From the NCBI GenBank assembly GCA_001898165.1, contig MKTD01000060.1:1-64000 (forward strand): a DNA stretch of 64,000 nucleotides, in the 5' to 3' direction. The notes below the pieces were generated by a model. That model was not told where the DNA came from. It searched no databases and was given only the letters and a program-made list of their open reading frames with translations. Of the stretch, positions 9,216-18,078 are shown one piece after another (positions within the stretch are counted from its first letter, which is position 1; every line of letters starts with the position of its first letter). The DNA is from Bacteroidia bacterium 43-41. GTDB lineage: Bacteria; Bacteroidota; Bacteroidia; Bacteroidales; Dysgonomonadaceae. The translations under genes were made by a program, and so were the position numbers.

Positions 9216-9232
9216 AATTAGTAATCAGAGGT

Positions 9233-10090
9233 ATGGAAAAATTGAAAATAGCTATCCAGAAAACCGGACGATTAAGCGAAAAATCGTTGCAACTATTGGA
9301 TGAATGTGGCATTAAAGTGTCGAACGGCGACCGGAAACTGAAGACTGAAGCCCGTAACTTCCCGATGGAGGTCCTTTTCCTGCGCGACGATGATATTCCT
9401 CAATACGTTGAAAAAGGTGTTGCCGATATCGGTATCCTGGGGGAAAACGAAGTGTGGGAAAAGGAAAAAGAGGTGGATGAAATAGAGAAACTGGGATTTG
9501 GCAACTGCCGGCTGTCGCTCGCTATCCCCAAAGATGAGGTTTATACCAACCTGGATTATTTCCACGGGAAACGCATCGCCACCAGTTACCCGAAGATCTT
9601 AAAGAAATACTTCGGCGTTAAAGGCATCGATGTGAAAATTGAAGAACTGGGAGGAAGTGTTGAAATTGCTACCGGAATTGGGTTGGCTGATGGGATTTTC
9701 GACATTGTAAGCACGGGCAGCACACTCATTATGAACGGATTGAAAGAAGTTGAAGCCATTATAAAAAGCGAAGCGGTACTGATCGCAAACAGGAATCTCA
9801 AGGGAGTCAAGCAACAGTTGCTGGACAGGTTCCTTTTCCGCATAAGGGCATTCAAAAGAGGCCTGGGCAGCAAATACATTGTAATGAACGCACCCAATTC
9901 ATCGATCCCGAAAATTTGTTCCATACTTCCGGGAATGAAGTCGCCCAGCATCCTTCCGCTTGCCGAAGAGGGATGGAGCAGCATACACTCAGTAGTACAG
10001 GAAGATCAATTCTGGGACGTGATTGATGCACTGAAAGACGTTGATGCCCAAGGGATCTTAGTCATGAATATTGAAAAAATGATTCTGTGA
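9233..10090 (+). CDS. hisG: ATP phosphoribosyltransferase, long form
   Basis: HisG condenses ATP and PRPP in the first, feedback-inhibited step of histidine synthesis. Family features visible are KIAIQKTGRLSEKS at the N-terminus, the KGVADIGILGENEV loop and the PRPP-binding segment DIVSTGSTLIMNGL. At 285 residues it is the long form with a C-terminal ACT-like regulatory domain (about 210-285), so it should work without HisZ. It is the first structural gene after the attenuator and starts 18 bases after the terminator T-run. Confidence 0.97.
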   Translation: MEKLKIAIQKTGRLSEKSLQLLDECGIKVSNGDRKLKTEARNFPMEVLFLRDDDIPQYVEKGVADIGILGENEVWEKEKEVDEIEKLGFGNCRLSLAIPKDEVYTNLDYFHGKRIATSYPKILKKYFGVKGIDVKIEELGGSVEIATGIGLADGIFDIVSTGSTLIMNGLKEVEAIIKSEAVLIANRNLKGVKQQLLDRFLFRIRAFKRGLGSKYIVMNAPNSSIPKICSILPGMKSPSILPLAEEGWSSIHSVVQEDQFWDVIDALKDVDAQGILVMNIEKMIL

Positions 10091-10106
10091 AAGCGGAGGG
10101 ACCAAT

Positions 10107-11414
10107 ATGAAGGCAATAAACAATCCGGCCGAAAGCAAATGGCCACAATTAGCAGAACGATCGGCGATAAAGCAAGCTAAGCTGATGGACTTGGTGAACA
10201 AGGTCTTTTATGATATCCGGAAGAAAGGCGATAAGGCGGTGTTGAAATATGCCAGGCAATTTGATGGTTTTTCGGCAGATAATTTCACGGTTGCCAACGA
10301 AACAATTGAAGCCGCCTCGCAACAGGTTCCGGAACAATTGAAGCAAGCCATCGCCCTGGCAAAAAACAACATCGTGAAGTTCCACCTTTCGCAGAAAGAA
10401 GAAATCGTGAAAGTGGAAACATCGCCCGGCGTGGTTTGCTGGCGCGAATCACGGCCGATAGAAAAAGTGGGGATTTATGTCCCGGGCGGGACAGCACCGC
10501 TTTTCTCCACGGTTTTGATGCTGGCAGTTCCGGCAAAGATAGCCGGTTGTAAAGAGATTGTACTTTGTACGCCGCCCGATAAAGAAGGTGCTATTCACCC
10601 CGCCATTCTTTATGCGGCAAATCTGGCGGGAGTAACTCAACTATTTGCTGTCGGTGGAATTCAGGCCATCGGAGCCCTCTCTTCCGGCACGGAAAGCATT
10701 CCGAAAGTAGAGAAGATTTTCGGCCCCGGCAACCAGTACGTGATGGCAGCAAAGCACGCCGCACAGTATTACGGCACAGCTATCGATATGCCTGCCGGGC
10801 CCAGCGAAGTACTCGTGATTGCGGACGAAACCTGCCGCCCGTCGTTCGTTGCTGCCGACCTGCTTTCACAAGCCGAACACGGGCCGGATAGCGAGGTTGT
10901 CCTCTTGTCGGACAATAAAAAGGTGATCAAAGAAATAAATAATGAACTCGATATCCAGCTGGCAAGCCTGCCGCGAAAAGAAATAGCGGAGAAAGCATTA
11001 AAAAACAGCCGGGCCATCTTGTTTAAAGACATCGGGACGTGCATCCGGTTCAGCAATGTTTACGCTCCCGAGCATTTGATACTGGCAGTAGAAAATCCTG
11101 TTTTGCGCAGCCGCGAAGTGATCAGCGCCGGATCGATTTTTCTGGGAAATTACAGTTGCGAGAGTGCGGGCGATTATGCCAGCGGCACTAACCACACACT
11201 CCCCACAAGCGGCCACGCAAAAGCATACAGCGGCGTTTCCCTGGACAGTTTTGTAAAGAAAATCACGTTCCAGCAATTATCGGAGGAAGGGATTGCGAGT
11301 ATCGGGACGGCCGTGGAGACGATGGCCGAAGCCGAAGAACTTTTTGCCCACAAAAATGCCATGGCGCTGCGTGTAGGTGAAGTATTAAATTTGAAGATGT
11401 ATGAAAACAGTTGA
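10107..11414 (+). CDS. hisD: Histidinol dehydrogenase
   Basis: HisD performs the last two NAD-dependent oxidations, from histidinol through histidinal to histidine, using Zn. Recognisable segments are EKVGIYVPGGTAPLFSTVLM, KIFGPGNQYVMAAK, MPAGPSEVLVIAD and the zinc and catalytic regions LSQAEHGPDS and SAGDYASGTNHTLPTSG. The 435-residue length is normal. It lies 16 bases after hisG, and its 3' end overlaps hisC by 14 bases, which argues for co-translation. Confidence 0.97.
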   Translation: MKAINNPAESKWPQLAERSAIKQAKLMDLVNKVFYDIRKKGDKAVLKYARQFDGFSADNFTVANETIEAASQQVPEQLKQAIALAKNNIVKFHLSQKEEIVKVETSPGVVCWRESRPIEKVGIYVPGGTAPLFSTVLMLAVPAKIAGCKEIVLCTPPDKEGAIHPAILYAANLAGVTQLFAVGGIQAIGALSSGTESIPKVEKIFGPGNQYVMAAKHAAQYYGTAIDMPAGPSEVLVIADETCRPSFVAADLLSQAEHGPDSEVVLLSDNKKVIKEINNELDIQLASLPRKEIAEKALKNSRAILFKDIGTCIRFSNVYAPEHLILAVENPVLRSREVISAGSIFLGNYSCESAGDYASGTNHTLPTSGHAKAYSGVSLDSFVKKITFQQLSEEGIASIGTAVETMAEAEELFAHKNAMALRVGEVLNLKMYENS

Positions 11415-12438
11415 TATAGAAAAGCTTGTCCGGCCAAATATTCTTGCGCTAAAACCCTATTCAAGCGCTCGCGACGAATTCCAGGGCAGCGAAGGCATCT
11501 TCCTCGATGCTAACGAAAATCCGTTTGGAACGCTGAACCGCTATCCCGATCCCCATCAAAAAGCGCTGAAAACGAAGTTGTCGGAAGTTAAAAATGTGCC
11601 TGCAAAACAAATCTTTATAGGTAATGGAAGCGATGAAGTTATCGATTTGATATACCGGATTTTTTGTGAACCGGGAAAAGAGAGCGCAATTATTTGTCCG
11701 CCTACTTACGGGATGTATGAAGTATCGGCAAACATCAATAATATCGGCTTGCAGAAAATTCCATTAACAACAGATTTTCAGCTTGATATTGAAAAGATTC
11801 TGCAAACTGCCGAAGCCGACACTTCCGTAAAACTTATTTTTGTTTGCTCGCCGAACAATCCTACCGGAAACAGGTTGGAGAATTTGGAAAAACTGCTCGA
11901 TAATTTTAACGGAATCGTAGTGGCGGATGAAGCGTATATTGATTTCTGCCCGGAGCACAGCTTGAAAAGTAAAATCAACAACTACCCCAACCTTATTGTG
12001 ATGCAGACCTTCAGCAAAGCGTGGGCGTTGGCGGGCGTCAGGGTTGGAATGGCTTTTGCCGATGAAAAAATTATTTCGTTGCTGGACAAGACCAAACCGC
12101 CCTACAACGTCAGCGCCATCAATCAGCAAGCAGCATTGGAAACGCTTTCGCACCCGGATGAGTTTGAAGAACGCCGCAATACGATCCTGCAACAAAAAGC
12201 GCATCTTGCCGAAGAGTTATCGAAGATGGAAATCGTAAAAAGAATTTATCCATCCGATGCCAATTTCTTGTTGGTTGAGGTTTCGGATGCCAACCGGATT
12301 TATAACGAACTGGTACAAAAAAAGGTGATTATCCGCAACCGGAATTCGCAGGTGACAAATTGTGTGCGAATTACCATCGGAACTCCCGACGAGAATAAAG
12401 AATTGTTGAAAGAGTTACACTGTTTGAACGCAAAATAA
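11401..12438 (+). CDS. hisC: Histidinol-phosphate aminotransferase
   Basis: HisC is a PLP aminotransferase of fold type I that converts imidazole-acetol phosphate to histidinol phosphate. The motif [10 protein letters not shown] near residue 40, the substrate segment [18 protein letters not shown], and the PLP lysine in [14 protein letters not shown] (about residue 205) are all present. The 345-residue length is typical. Its start lies inside the end of hisD, and the stop is one base from hisB. Confidence 0.95.
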   Translation: MKTVDIEKLVRPNILALKPYSSARDEFQGSEGIFLDANENPFGTLNRYPDPHQKALKTKLSEVKNVPAKQIFIGNGSDEVIDLIYRIFCEPGKESAIICPPTYGMYEVSANINNIGLQKIPLTTDFQLDIEKILQTAEADTSVKLIFVCSPNNPTGNRLENLEKLLDNFNGIVVADEAYIDFCPEHSLKSKINNYPNLIVMQTFSKAWALAGVRVGMAFADEKIISLLDKTKPPYNVSAINQQAALETLSHPDEFEERRNTILQQKAHLAEELSKMEIVKRIYPSDANFLLVEVSDANRIYNELVQKKVIIRNRNSQVTNCVRITIGTPDENKELLKELHCLNAK

Positions 12439-12439
12439 A

Positions 12440-13531
12440 ATGAAAAAAGTCCTGTTTATCGACCGCGACGGAACACTGATTATCGAACCTCCCACTGATT
12501 TTCAGGTTGACAGCCTGGAAAAGCTGGAGTTCTATCCGCAAGTGTTTCAATACCTGTCGCGAATTGCAAAAGAGTTGGAATATGAACTGGTCATGGTGAC
12601 CAATCAAGACGGGTTGGGCACTCCGTCGTTTCCCGAAGAAACGTTCTGGCCTGTACATCGTAAAATGTTAAAAGCATTTGAAAACGAAGGCATAATATTC
12701 AACGAAATTCTTATCGACCGCTCTTTCGAACACGAAAATCTCCCTACCCGAAAACCGGGGACAGCACTGCTGATGCATTATATGAAAGGGGATTACGATT
12801 TGGAAAATTCTTACGTTATCGGCGACCGGACAACCGATATTCAACTGGCACAAAACATCGGTTGCAAAGCCATTTACCTGAACGCGGACAAGGCCGATGA
12901 TGCCGTGTTGTGCACAATAAACTGGGCCGATGTCTATGCGTACCTGAAATCGAAACCCAGAAAAGGAGTTGTCCGGCGTAAAACTTCCGAAACCGATATT
13001 TTTGTGGAGATAAATCTTGACGGACCAGGAAAGAGCCAGATAGCTACAGGATTGGGATTTTTCGATCACATGCTGGAGCAGATTGCACGCCACGGAAATA
13101 TGGATCTCACCATCCGGGTAAACGGCGATCTGCAGATCGACGAACACCATACGGTAGAAGACACTGCTATTGCCTTGGGAGAGGCGTTTTTACAAGCGTT
13201 GGGGAAAAAGAAAGGAATAGAACGTTATGGATTTCTGCTCCCTATGGACGATTGCCTGGCGCAGGTCGCCATCGATTTCGGCGGCCGGCCCTGGCTGGTT
13301 TGGGAGGTGGATTTTAAACGCGAATTCATTGGGGATGTCCCTACCGAAATGTTTATGCATTTCTTCAAATCATTCTCCGATAACGCAAAATGTAACCTCA
13401 ACATCAAAGCCGAAGGCAACAACGAACACCACAAAACGGAAGCTATTTTCAAGGCATTCGCCAAATCAATAAAGATGGCGGTAAAACGCGGCGAGAATGT
13501 AGGAATTCCCAGTACGAAGGGGGTAATATAA
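12440..13531 (+). CDS. hisB: Bifunctional histidinol-phosphatase / imidazoleglycerol-phosphate dehydratase
   Basis: This is a fusion of two enzymes. Residues about 1-165 form a HAD-type phosphatase with the nucleophile motif [10 protein letters not shown] (D8, D10) and the late aspartate in [12 protein letters not shown]. Residues about 170-363 form IGP dehydratase with the metal-binding motifs [27 protein letters not shown] and [17 protein letters not shown]. It therefore supplies steps 7 and 9 of the pathway. The fusion is the same type as in enterobacteria and is common in Bacteroidetes. Confidence 0.96.
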   Translation: MKKVLFIDRDGTLIIEPPTDFQVDSLEKLEFYPQVFQYLSRIAKELEYELVMVTNQDGLGTPSFPEETFWPVHRKMLKAFENEGIIFNEILIDRSFEHENLPTRKPGTALLMHYMKGDYDLENSYVIGDRTTDIQLAQNIGCKAIYLNADKADDAVLCTINWADVYAYLKSKPRKGVVRRKTSETDIFVEINLDGPGKSQIATGLGFFDHMLEQIARHGNMDLTIRVNGDLQIDEHHTVEDTAIALGEAFLQALGKKKGIERYGFLLPMDDCLAQVAIDFGGRPWLVWEVDFKREFIGDVPTEMFMHFFKSFSDNAKCNLNIKAEGNNEHHKTEAIFKAFAKSIKMAVKRGENVGIPSTKGVI

Positions 13532-13543
13532 AATATTCAGACA

Positions 13544-14122
13544 ATGGTGTGTATCATCAAATATAACGCAGGCAACATCGCATCGGTAAAAAATGCGGTG
13601 GAACGGTTGGGGCACGAGTGCATCATAACCGACGACAAGGCTGAAATCCGTCGTGCCGGAAAGGTGATCTTCCCCGGTGTGGGCGAAGCATCATCCGCAA
13701 TGGGATATTTAAAGGAACGGGAGCTGGATACGGTAATAAAATCGCTTGACCAACCCGTTTTGGGAATTTGCCTGGGCCTGCAACTGTTGTGCAGGTATTC
13801 GGAAGAAGGAAATACCAATTGTCTGGGAATTTTTGACACTACGGTAAAGAAATTTCCATTGTCGGACATCGTTCCTCACATTGGCTGGAATAATCTGGAA
13901 CATACAAAATCGTCCCTTTTTGAGGGTTTCGGTAACGATGATGCCGTTTATTTCGTGCACAGCTATTATGCCGAAATCTGCACGCAAACCATCGCTGAAT
14001 GTGATTATATTTTACCGTTCAGCGCATCCATACAAAACAATAATTTCTTCGCCACACAGTTCCATCCCGAGAAATCGGCGAACGTGGGTGAAAGGATATT
14101 GAAAAATTTTTTGGACTTATGA
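13544..14122 (+). CDS. hisH: Imidazole glycerol phosphate synthase, glutaminase subunit
   Basis: HisH is the class I glutamine amidotransferase partner of HisF and passes ammonia to it. The nucleophile elbow GICLGLQLL contains the catalytic Cys (about residue 77), and the His-Glu pair is in [11 protein letters not shown] near the C-terminus. At 192 residues its length is standard. The 3' end overlaps hisA by four bases (ATGA). HisF is encoded two genes downstream, so both subunits come from one transcript. Confidence 0.96.
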   Translation: MVCIIKYNAGNIASVKNAVERLGHECIITDDKAEIRRAGKVIFPGVGEASSAMGYLKERELDTVIKSLDQPVLGICLGLQLLCRYSEEGNTNCLGIFDTTVKKFPLSDIVPHIGWNNLEHTKSSLFEGFGNDDAVYFVHSYYAEICTQTIAECDYILPFSASIQNNNFFATQFHPEKSANVGERILKNFLDL

Positions 14123-14859
14123 GAATCATTCCAGCCATAGATATTATCGGGGGAAAATGCGTGCGCCTGACCAAAGGCGACTACAGCACCCAAAAGATAT
14201 ATAACGAAAACCCGGTGGAAGTGGCAAAAGAGTTTGAAGCCAACGGAATTCGTTATTTGCATTTAGTCGATTTAGACGGTGCTAAATCAAAACACATTGT
14301 AAATAAGGATATTTTAAGAGAAATATCAACAAAAACTTCACTAACGATTGACTTCGGGGGAGGCATCAAAACCGATGAAGACGTACGCATCGCTTTTGAA
14401 AACGGAGCAGCCCAAATTACCGTGGGAAGCATAGCGGCCCAACAACCCGATCTCTTTTTGAAATGGTTGTCTATGTACGGTCCGGACAAAATAATTTTGG
14501 GAGCCGACAGCTACGGAAGAAAAATTGCTATCCACGGCTGGCAGCAGCAATCGGAACTGGATGTAGTGGATTTTATTGCCGATTACGAACGCAAAGGCAT
14601 AAAGTACGTCATCTGTACCGATATCTCGAAAGACGGCATGTTGCAGGGCACTTCCAACGAACTTTATACCGAAATCCTGCAAGGGACAAACGTAAAGCTG
14701 ATTGCCAGCGGCGGCGTTTCATCGATAGACGATTTGGTGAAGATAAAGCGGATGGGGTGCGAGGGGGCTATTATCGGTAAAGCCATTTACGAGGGCAGTA
14801 TTAAGCTGAACGAGTTACACAGATTCAGCCAAAGTGTACTTGCAAAAGTTCAGCAATAG
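14119..14859 (+). CDS. hisA: ProFAR isomerase (phosphoribosylformimino-AICAR-phosphate isomerase)
   Basis: HisA is a TIM-barrel Amadori isomerase. The N-terminal [19 protein letters not shown] carries the catalytic aspartate (D8), and a second acid residue lies in [15 protein letters not shown]. Phosphate-binding motifs appear in both barrel halves ([14 protein letters not shown] and [13 protein letters not shown]), reflecting the ancient half-barrel duplication. It shares the fold with hisF just downstream. The start overlaps the hisH stop. Confidence 0.96.
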   Translation: MRIIPAIDIIGGKCVRLTKGDYSTQKIYNENPVEVAKEFEANGIRYLHLVDLDGAKSKHIVNKDILREISTKTSLTIDFGGGIKTDEDVRIAFENGAAQITVGSIAAQQPDLFLKWLSMYGPDKIILGADSYGRKIAIHGWQQQSELDVVDFIADYERKGIKYVICTDISKDGMLQGTSNELYTEILQGTNVKLIASGGVSSIDDLVKIKRMGCEGAIIGKAIYEGSIKLNELHRFSQSVLAKVQQ

Positions 14860-14888
14860 ACAGATAACAAATTAAACAACAACATTGT

Positions 14889-15650
14889 ATGCTCAAAAAA
14901 AGAATTATCCCCTGCCTCGATATCAAAGACGGGCGCACGGTGAAAGGCGTTAATTTTGTAGGGCTTCGCGATGCGGGCGATGCCGTGGAACTTGCCAAAC
15001 GATACGTTCAGGAAGGTGCGGATGAACTGGTGTTCCTCGATATTACCGCCACTGTGGAGAAACGGAAGAACCTGACCGGATTGGTTGAAAAAATCGCCCG
15101 CGAAATCAATATCCCGTTCACCGTTGGCGGCGGCATAAATTCGGTGGAAGATGCACAGGCAATTATCAAAGCGGGAGCCGACAAGGTGAGCATCAACACT
15201 GCGGCGGTAAATCGTCCGGAAATTATTTCAGAAATTGCTTCGGAATTTGGTAACCAATGCGTTGTGCTGGCTATCGACACCAAACTCGAAAACGGTGAAT
15301 GGACAGTCTATATTCACGGCGGCAGAACCCCTACTCCACTCCGCACTGTCGATTGGGCGCTGGAAGGCGAACGACGCGGTGCCGGTGAAATCCTGCTTAC
15401 ATCGATGAACAACGACGGCACCAAGAACGGTTTCGCACTCGACATCACCGCTGCAGTCTCCACCGCTGTAAATATTCCTGTTATCGCTTCGGGAGGAGCA
15501 GGAACGATGAAACACTTTGCCGATGTTTTTCAACAGACAAGAGCAAGCGCGGCATTGGCGGCAAGCATTTTTCATTTCGGCGAAATATCGATACCGCAGT
15601 TGAAACAGTTTCTAAAACAACAAAACATTGAAGTAAGGGGTGAGGGGTAA
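14889..15650 (+). CDS. hisF: Imidazole glycerol phosphate synthase, cyclase subunit
   Basis: HisF closes the imidazole ring using ammonia from HisH, releasing IGP and AICAR. Diagnostic segments are [19 protein letters not shown] with the catalytic D11, [25 protein letters not shown] and [14 protein letters not shown] with the second catalytic Asp (about residue 131). The 253-residue length is normal. A 29-base gap separates it from hisA, the largest between hisG and hisF. Confidence 0.97.
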   Translation: MLKKRIIPCLDIKDGRTVKGVNFVGLRDAGDAVELAKRYVQEGADELVFLDITATVEKRKNLTGLVEKIAREINIPFTVGGGINSVEDAQAIIKAGADKVSINTAAVNRPEIISEIASEFGNQCVVLAIDTKLENGEWTVYIHGGRTPTPLRTVDWALEGERRGAGEILLTSMNNDGTKNGFALDITAAVSTAVNIPVIASGGAGTMKHFADVFQQTRASAALAASIFHFGEISIPQLKQFLKQQNIEVRGEG

Positions 15651-15690
15651 GAGCAAAGAGCAAAAATTATTCACTATTCACTTTAAAATT

Positions 15691-16278
15691 ATGAATATAA
15701 ATTTCAAAAAATCCGGAGGGTTGGTTCCGGTAATCATTCAGAACACCAACACATTGCAAGTGCTGATGTTGGGCTATATGAACGAAGAAGCTTTCGAAAA
15801 AACCCGGGCAGAAGGCAGGGTTACCTTTTTTAGCCGCAGCAAAGACCGGCTGTGGACCAAAGGGGAAACCTCCGGAAATTATCTTGCCGTAAGCGAAATT
15901 CTGGAAGATTGCGACAACGATACACTGCTGATTAAAGCCATCCCGCAAGGACCTACCTGCCATACTGGCGCCACGACATGCTTTGCCGAAGAAACGCCAA
16001 AGGGCTTTATCTACGAGCTGGAAAAAGTTATCGAGCAACGCATTGCCTGCAAAACCGAAGGTTCTTACACAAGCAGCCTTTTTAACAGAGGAGTGAACAA
16101 AGTGGCACAAAAAGTGGGTGAAGAAGCCGTTGAACTCGTTATCGAAGCCATGGACAACAACCTGGATCTGTTTAAAAACGAAGCTGCCGACCTGCTCTAT
16201 CACTTCCTTATCCTGCTGAAGACAAAAAAGTTAAAATTAGAAGATATCGAAGGAGTGTTGAAAGAGAGGCATAAATAA
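15691..16278 (+). CDS. hisI: Bifunctional phosphoribosyl-AMP cyclohydrolase / phosphoribosyl-ATP pyrophosphatase
   Basis: The HisIE fusion performs steps 2 and 3. Residues about 1-110 are the HisI part (GRVTFFSRSKDRLWTKGETSGN, with Zn ligands in EDCDNDTLL and GPTCHTGATTC). Residues about 112-195 are the HisE helical part (VNKVAQKVGEEAVELVIEAM). I chose ATG 15691: the longer frame begins within the end of hisF, and its extra residues do not resemble the family. It is the last gene of the operon and completes the pathway. Confidence 0.95.
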   Translation: MNINFKKSGGLVPVIIQNTNTLQVLMLGYMNEEAFEKTRAEGRVTFFSRSKDRLWTKGETSGNYLAVSEILEDCDNDTLLIKAIPQGPTCHTGATTCFAEETPKGFIYELEKVIEQRIACKTEGSYTSSLFNRGVNKVAQKVGEEAVELVIEAMDNNLDLFKNEAADLLYHFLILLKTKKLKLEDIEGVLKERHK

Positions 16279-16307
16279 AAAAAATCACGTATGTAAAATA
16301 CGTGATT
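16275..16307 (-). terminator. Intrinsic terminator for tRNA-His
   Basis: A perfect 10-base stem AATCACGTAT / ATACGTGATT (16283-16292 with 16298-16307) has a GTAAA loop. On the minus strand it is followed by a run of eight U, so it terminates tRNA-His transcription. On the plus strand there is no U-run, so it would be at most a 3' stabilising hairpin for the his mRNA. Confidence 0.75.
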
Positions 16308-16355
16308 ACCTAAAACAAATCTAAGAGAGAAAAACACTTATTATCAGTGCATTCG

Positions 16356-16430
16356 GGTGGAAAACGGGACTCGAACCCGCGACCTACGGAACCACAATCC
16401 GTCGCTCTAACCAACTGAGCTATAACCACC
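16356..16430 (-). tRNA. tRNA-His (GTG)
   Basis: The minus strand folds into a tRNA with the D arm GCTCAGTTGGTTAGAGC, anticodon arm ACGGA-TTGTGGT-TCCGT and T arm GCGGG-TTCGAGT-CCCGT. The anticodon is GTG, decoding CAC/CAU. The extra 5' G (G-1) faces C73, the hallmark of tRNA-His. CCA is not encoded. Positions 5 and 6 appear to face U68 and U67, giving two adjacent U-U mismatches in the acceptor stem. It is convergent with the his operon, whose attenuator would read the charging of this very tRNA. Confidence 0.93.
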
Positions 16431-16447
16431 GTGTCGTAAAGTGGGTG

Positions 16448-16455
16448 CAAAGATA
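16448..16455 (-). promoter_or_regulatory. -7 promoter box for tRNA-His
   Basis: On the minus strand TATCTTTG matches TAnnTTTG and ends 17 bases upstream of the tRNA 5' end. No convincing -33 element is visible at the expected distance. The same octamer precedes tRNA-Ala and the his leader. Confidence 0.5.
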
Positions 16456-16529
16456 AATAATTTTCTTCATAATCCGTAATAAATTTCCAAAATTTCAAAG
16501 AAATGCATTCCTTTGAATGTGTTTTGAAT

Positions 16530-16574
16530 TTTTTCAGGAAAGTTCTTCCTTGTTTTGGCGATAATAGCGGGCTA
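16530..16574. repeat. 45-bp sequence shared with the 3' end of the GH43 gene at 21838-21882
   Basis: This intergenic segment matches 21838-21882 at 42 of 45 positions. On the minus strand it would read ARYYRQNKEELS-stop, against ARYYRKNKEELT-stop in the GH43 enzyme. Only the last codons and stop region are shared; upstream bases do not match. It may be a scar of a lost GH43-like gene or a small transposed fragment. Confidence 0.7.
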
Positions 16575-16652
16575 TCATTAGCAAAACCTTTTATTTACCT
16601 CTTTCGTAAGAAATTTAAACACTTTCTTAGTGTTTTTCTTGTTTAAAAATTG

Positions 16653-16660
16653 TATTTTTG
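16653..16660 (+). promoter_or_regulatory. Possible -7 promoter box for the nuclease-rsmE pair
   Basis: TATTTTTG fits TAnnTTTG and lies about 29 bases before the GTG start at 16689. The region upstream is T-rich with no single clear -33 element. Confidence 0.45.
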
Positions 16661-16688
16661 AAGTTATAACGGATAAACAACAACAATT

Positions 16689-17291
16689 GTGACGAATAAG
16701 GTTAAACTCTCCATACTGGGTATATCGTTCAGCCAGGTACAAGCCGGAGCATATGCACTCATCTTCGCGGAGGAGAACGGTATCCGCAGGTTACCGATAG
16801 TCATCGGTACGCCCGAAGCACAATCCATTGCCATTGTAATGGAAAATATGACTCCTCCCCGGCCCCTGACGCACGATCTGGTGTACAATATTTTCAAATC
16901 ATTAAATATAGAGTTATTAGAAGTTTTTATTTATAAATTCGAAGACGGCGCCTTTTTTGCCGAACTGCTTTTGCGTCAAAACAACCGGGAATTCCGAATC
17001 GATTCGCGTACATCGGATGCGGTTGCCATTGCCTTGAGGACCCATTCGCCCATTTTCACCACGGAAGCCATTATGCAGAATATGGCCATTGTGTTTGATG
17101 AAAAAGAGGTGCTTTCAACCGATCTCGAGAATAGAGATATTGAAGCTGAGGAGGTTCCGGAAAACATGGAAGAGGTAAAAATTGATGCGCTGAAAAAACG
17201 GCTGGAAGAAGCCATAAAAGATGAGAATTACGAGTTAGCAACAAAACTTCGCGATGAAATAAACCGCCGGAAAAGTGCAGAAAATGGCTGA
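16689..17291 (+). CDS. Bifunctional nuclease family protein (DUF151) with UVR motif
   Basis: Residues about 1-130 form the BFN/DUF151 domain (EENGIRRLPIVIGTPEAQSI, RPLTHDLVYNIF, DSRTSDAVAIALRT), found in proteins with reported DNase/RNase activity in plants and bacteria. Residues about 160-195 form a UVR motif (LKKRLEEAIKDENYELATKLRDEI) like the UvrB/UvrC interaction helix pair. The start is GTG, because no ATG precedes the conserved N-terminus. Its last eight bases overlap rsmE. The cellular role in Bacteroidetes is unclear. Confidence 0.85.
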   Translation: MTNKVKLSILGISFSQVQAGAYALIFAEENGIRRLPIVIGTPEAQSIAIVMENMTPPRPLTHDLVYNIFKSLNIELLEVFIYKFEDGAFFAELLLRQNNREFRIDSRTSDAVAIALRTHSPIFTTEAIMQNMAIVFDEKEVLSTDLENRDIEAEEVPENMEEVKIDALKKRLEEAIKDENYELATKLRDEINRRKSAENG

Positions 17292-17991
17292 TACAGTTTT
17301 TTATTCACCCCATATCAGACACTCGCAACAGCTGTCTGAACAAGAATCACAACATTGCGTAAAAGTACTTCGGATGAAGGAAGGTGATATATTAACCGTT
17401 ACCGACGGGAAAGGTTTTTTTCATGAATGCATCCTGATCCATGCCCATCCGAAACAGTGTACGGTAAGTATCCAAAACAGCGTTGAGAAACCTAAAGGAT
17501 GGGATTTCAAGCTACGGATAGCCTTTGCCCCCACCAAGCAGATGGAGAGGAACGAATGGTTTGTGGAGAAAGCCGTAGAGATCGGGACCGACCAGTTCAC
17601 GCCCATCCTCTGCAAATATTCCGAAAGAAAAGAGATTAAGAAGGAGCGGTTTGAAAAGATTGTCGTTTCGGCAATGAAACAGTCGCAGCAGGCTGTAATG
17701 CCGGTTATTGACGAGATGATCTCCTTTAGCCAGTTTGTTGAAAAATCGTTTGCCGGACGTAAATTTATCGCGCACTGTTATCCTACCCCAAAAATATCTT
17801 TGCCAAAAACCTATCGAAAGGGAGAGGATGTGCTTATCCTCATTGGGCCCGAAGGCGATTTCAGCGAAGAAGAGATTCAAAAAGCCATCGATCTCGGATT
17901 TGAACCGATTAGTTTAGGCGAGAACCGCCTGAGAACGGAAACTGCATGTTTAGTAGCTTGTCATACATTACACGTACTGAATCTTTGTTAG
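17284..17991 (+). CDS. rsmE: 16S rRNA (uracil1498-N3)-methyltransferase RsmE
   Basis: RsmE is a SPOUT methyltransferase that methylates U1498 in the decoding centre. Visible features are the N-terminal PUA-like part (HCVKVLRMKEGDILTVTDGKG) and the trefoil-knot SAM site LIGPEGDFSEEEI followed by LGENRLRTETA. The ATG at 17284 gives MADTVFYSP, the normal N-terminus; a TTG/CTG-like longer frame is disfavoured. It overlaps the preceding nuclease gene by eight bases, so the two are probably translated together. Confidence 0.94.
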   Translation: MADTVFYSPHIRHSQQLSEQESQHCVKVLRMKEGDILTVTDGKGFFHECILIHAHPKQCTVSIQNSVEKPKGWDFKLRIAFAPTKQMERNEWFVEKAVEIGTDQFTPILCKYSERKEIKKERFEKIVVSAMKQSQQAVMPVIDEMISFSQFVEKSFAGRKFIAHCYPTPKISLPKTYRKGEDVLILIGPEGDFSEEEIQKAIDLGFEPISLGENRLRTETACLVACHTLHVLNLC

Positions 17992-18039
17992 TTATTCCTC
18001 TTTATCCGGATACCTGTTATCGTTGATTTGATTTTTTAC

Positions 18040-18047
18040 TAATTTTG
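18040..18047 (+). promoter_or_regulatory. Possible -7 promoter box for the M81-nth pair
   Basis: TAATTTTG matches TAnnTTTG and lies 31 bases before the ATG at 18079. A -33 element is not clear. Confidence 0.4.
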
Positions 18048-18078
18048 GTATTTATAAAATCAATAAAAAATTAAAAAG

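Noticed and set aside
16310-16498. 62-codon minus-strand frame over tRNA-His
   Set aside because: It is a translation of the tRNA gene itself (VIAQLVRATDCGSVGRGFES is the usual tRNA artefact).
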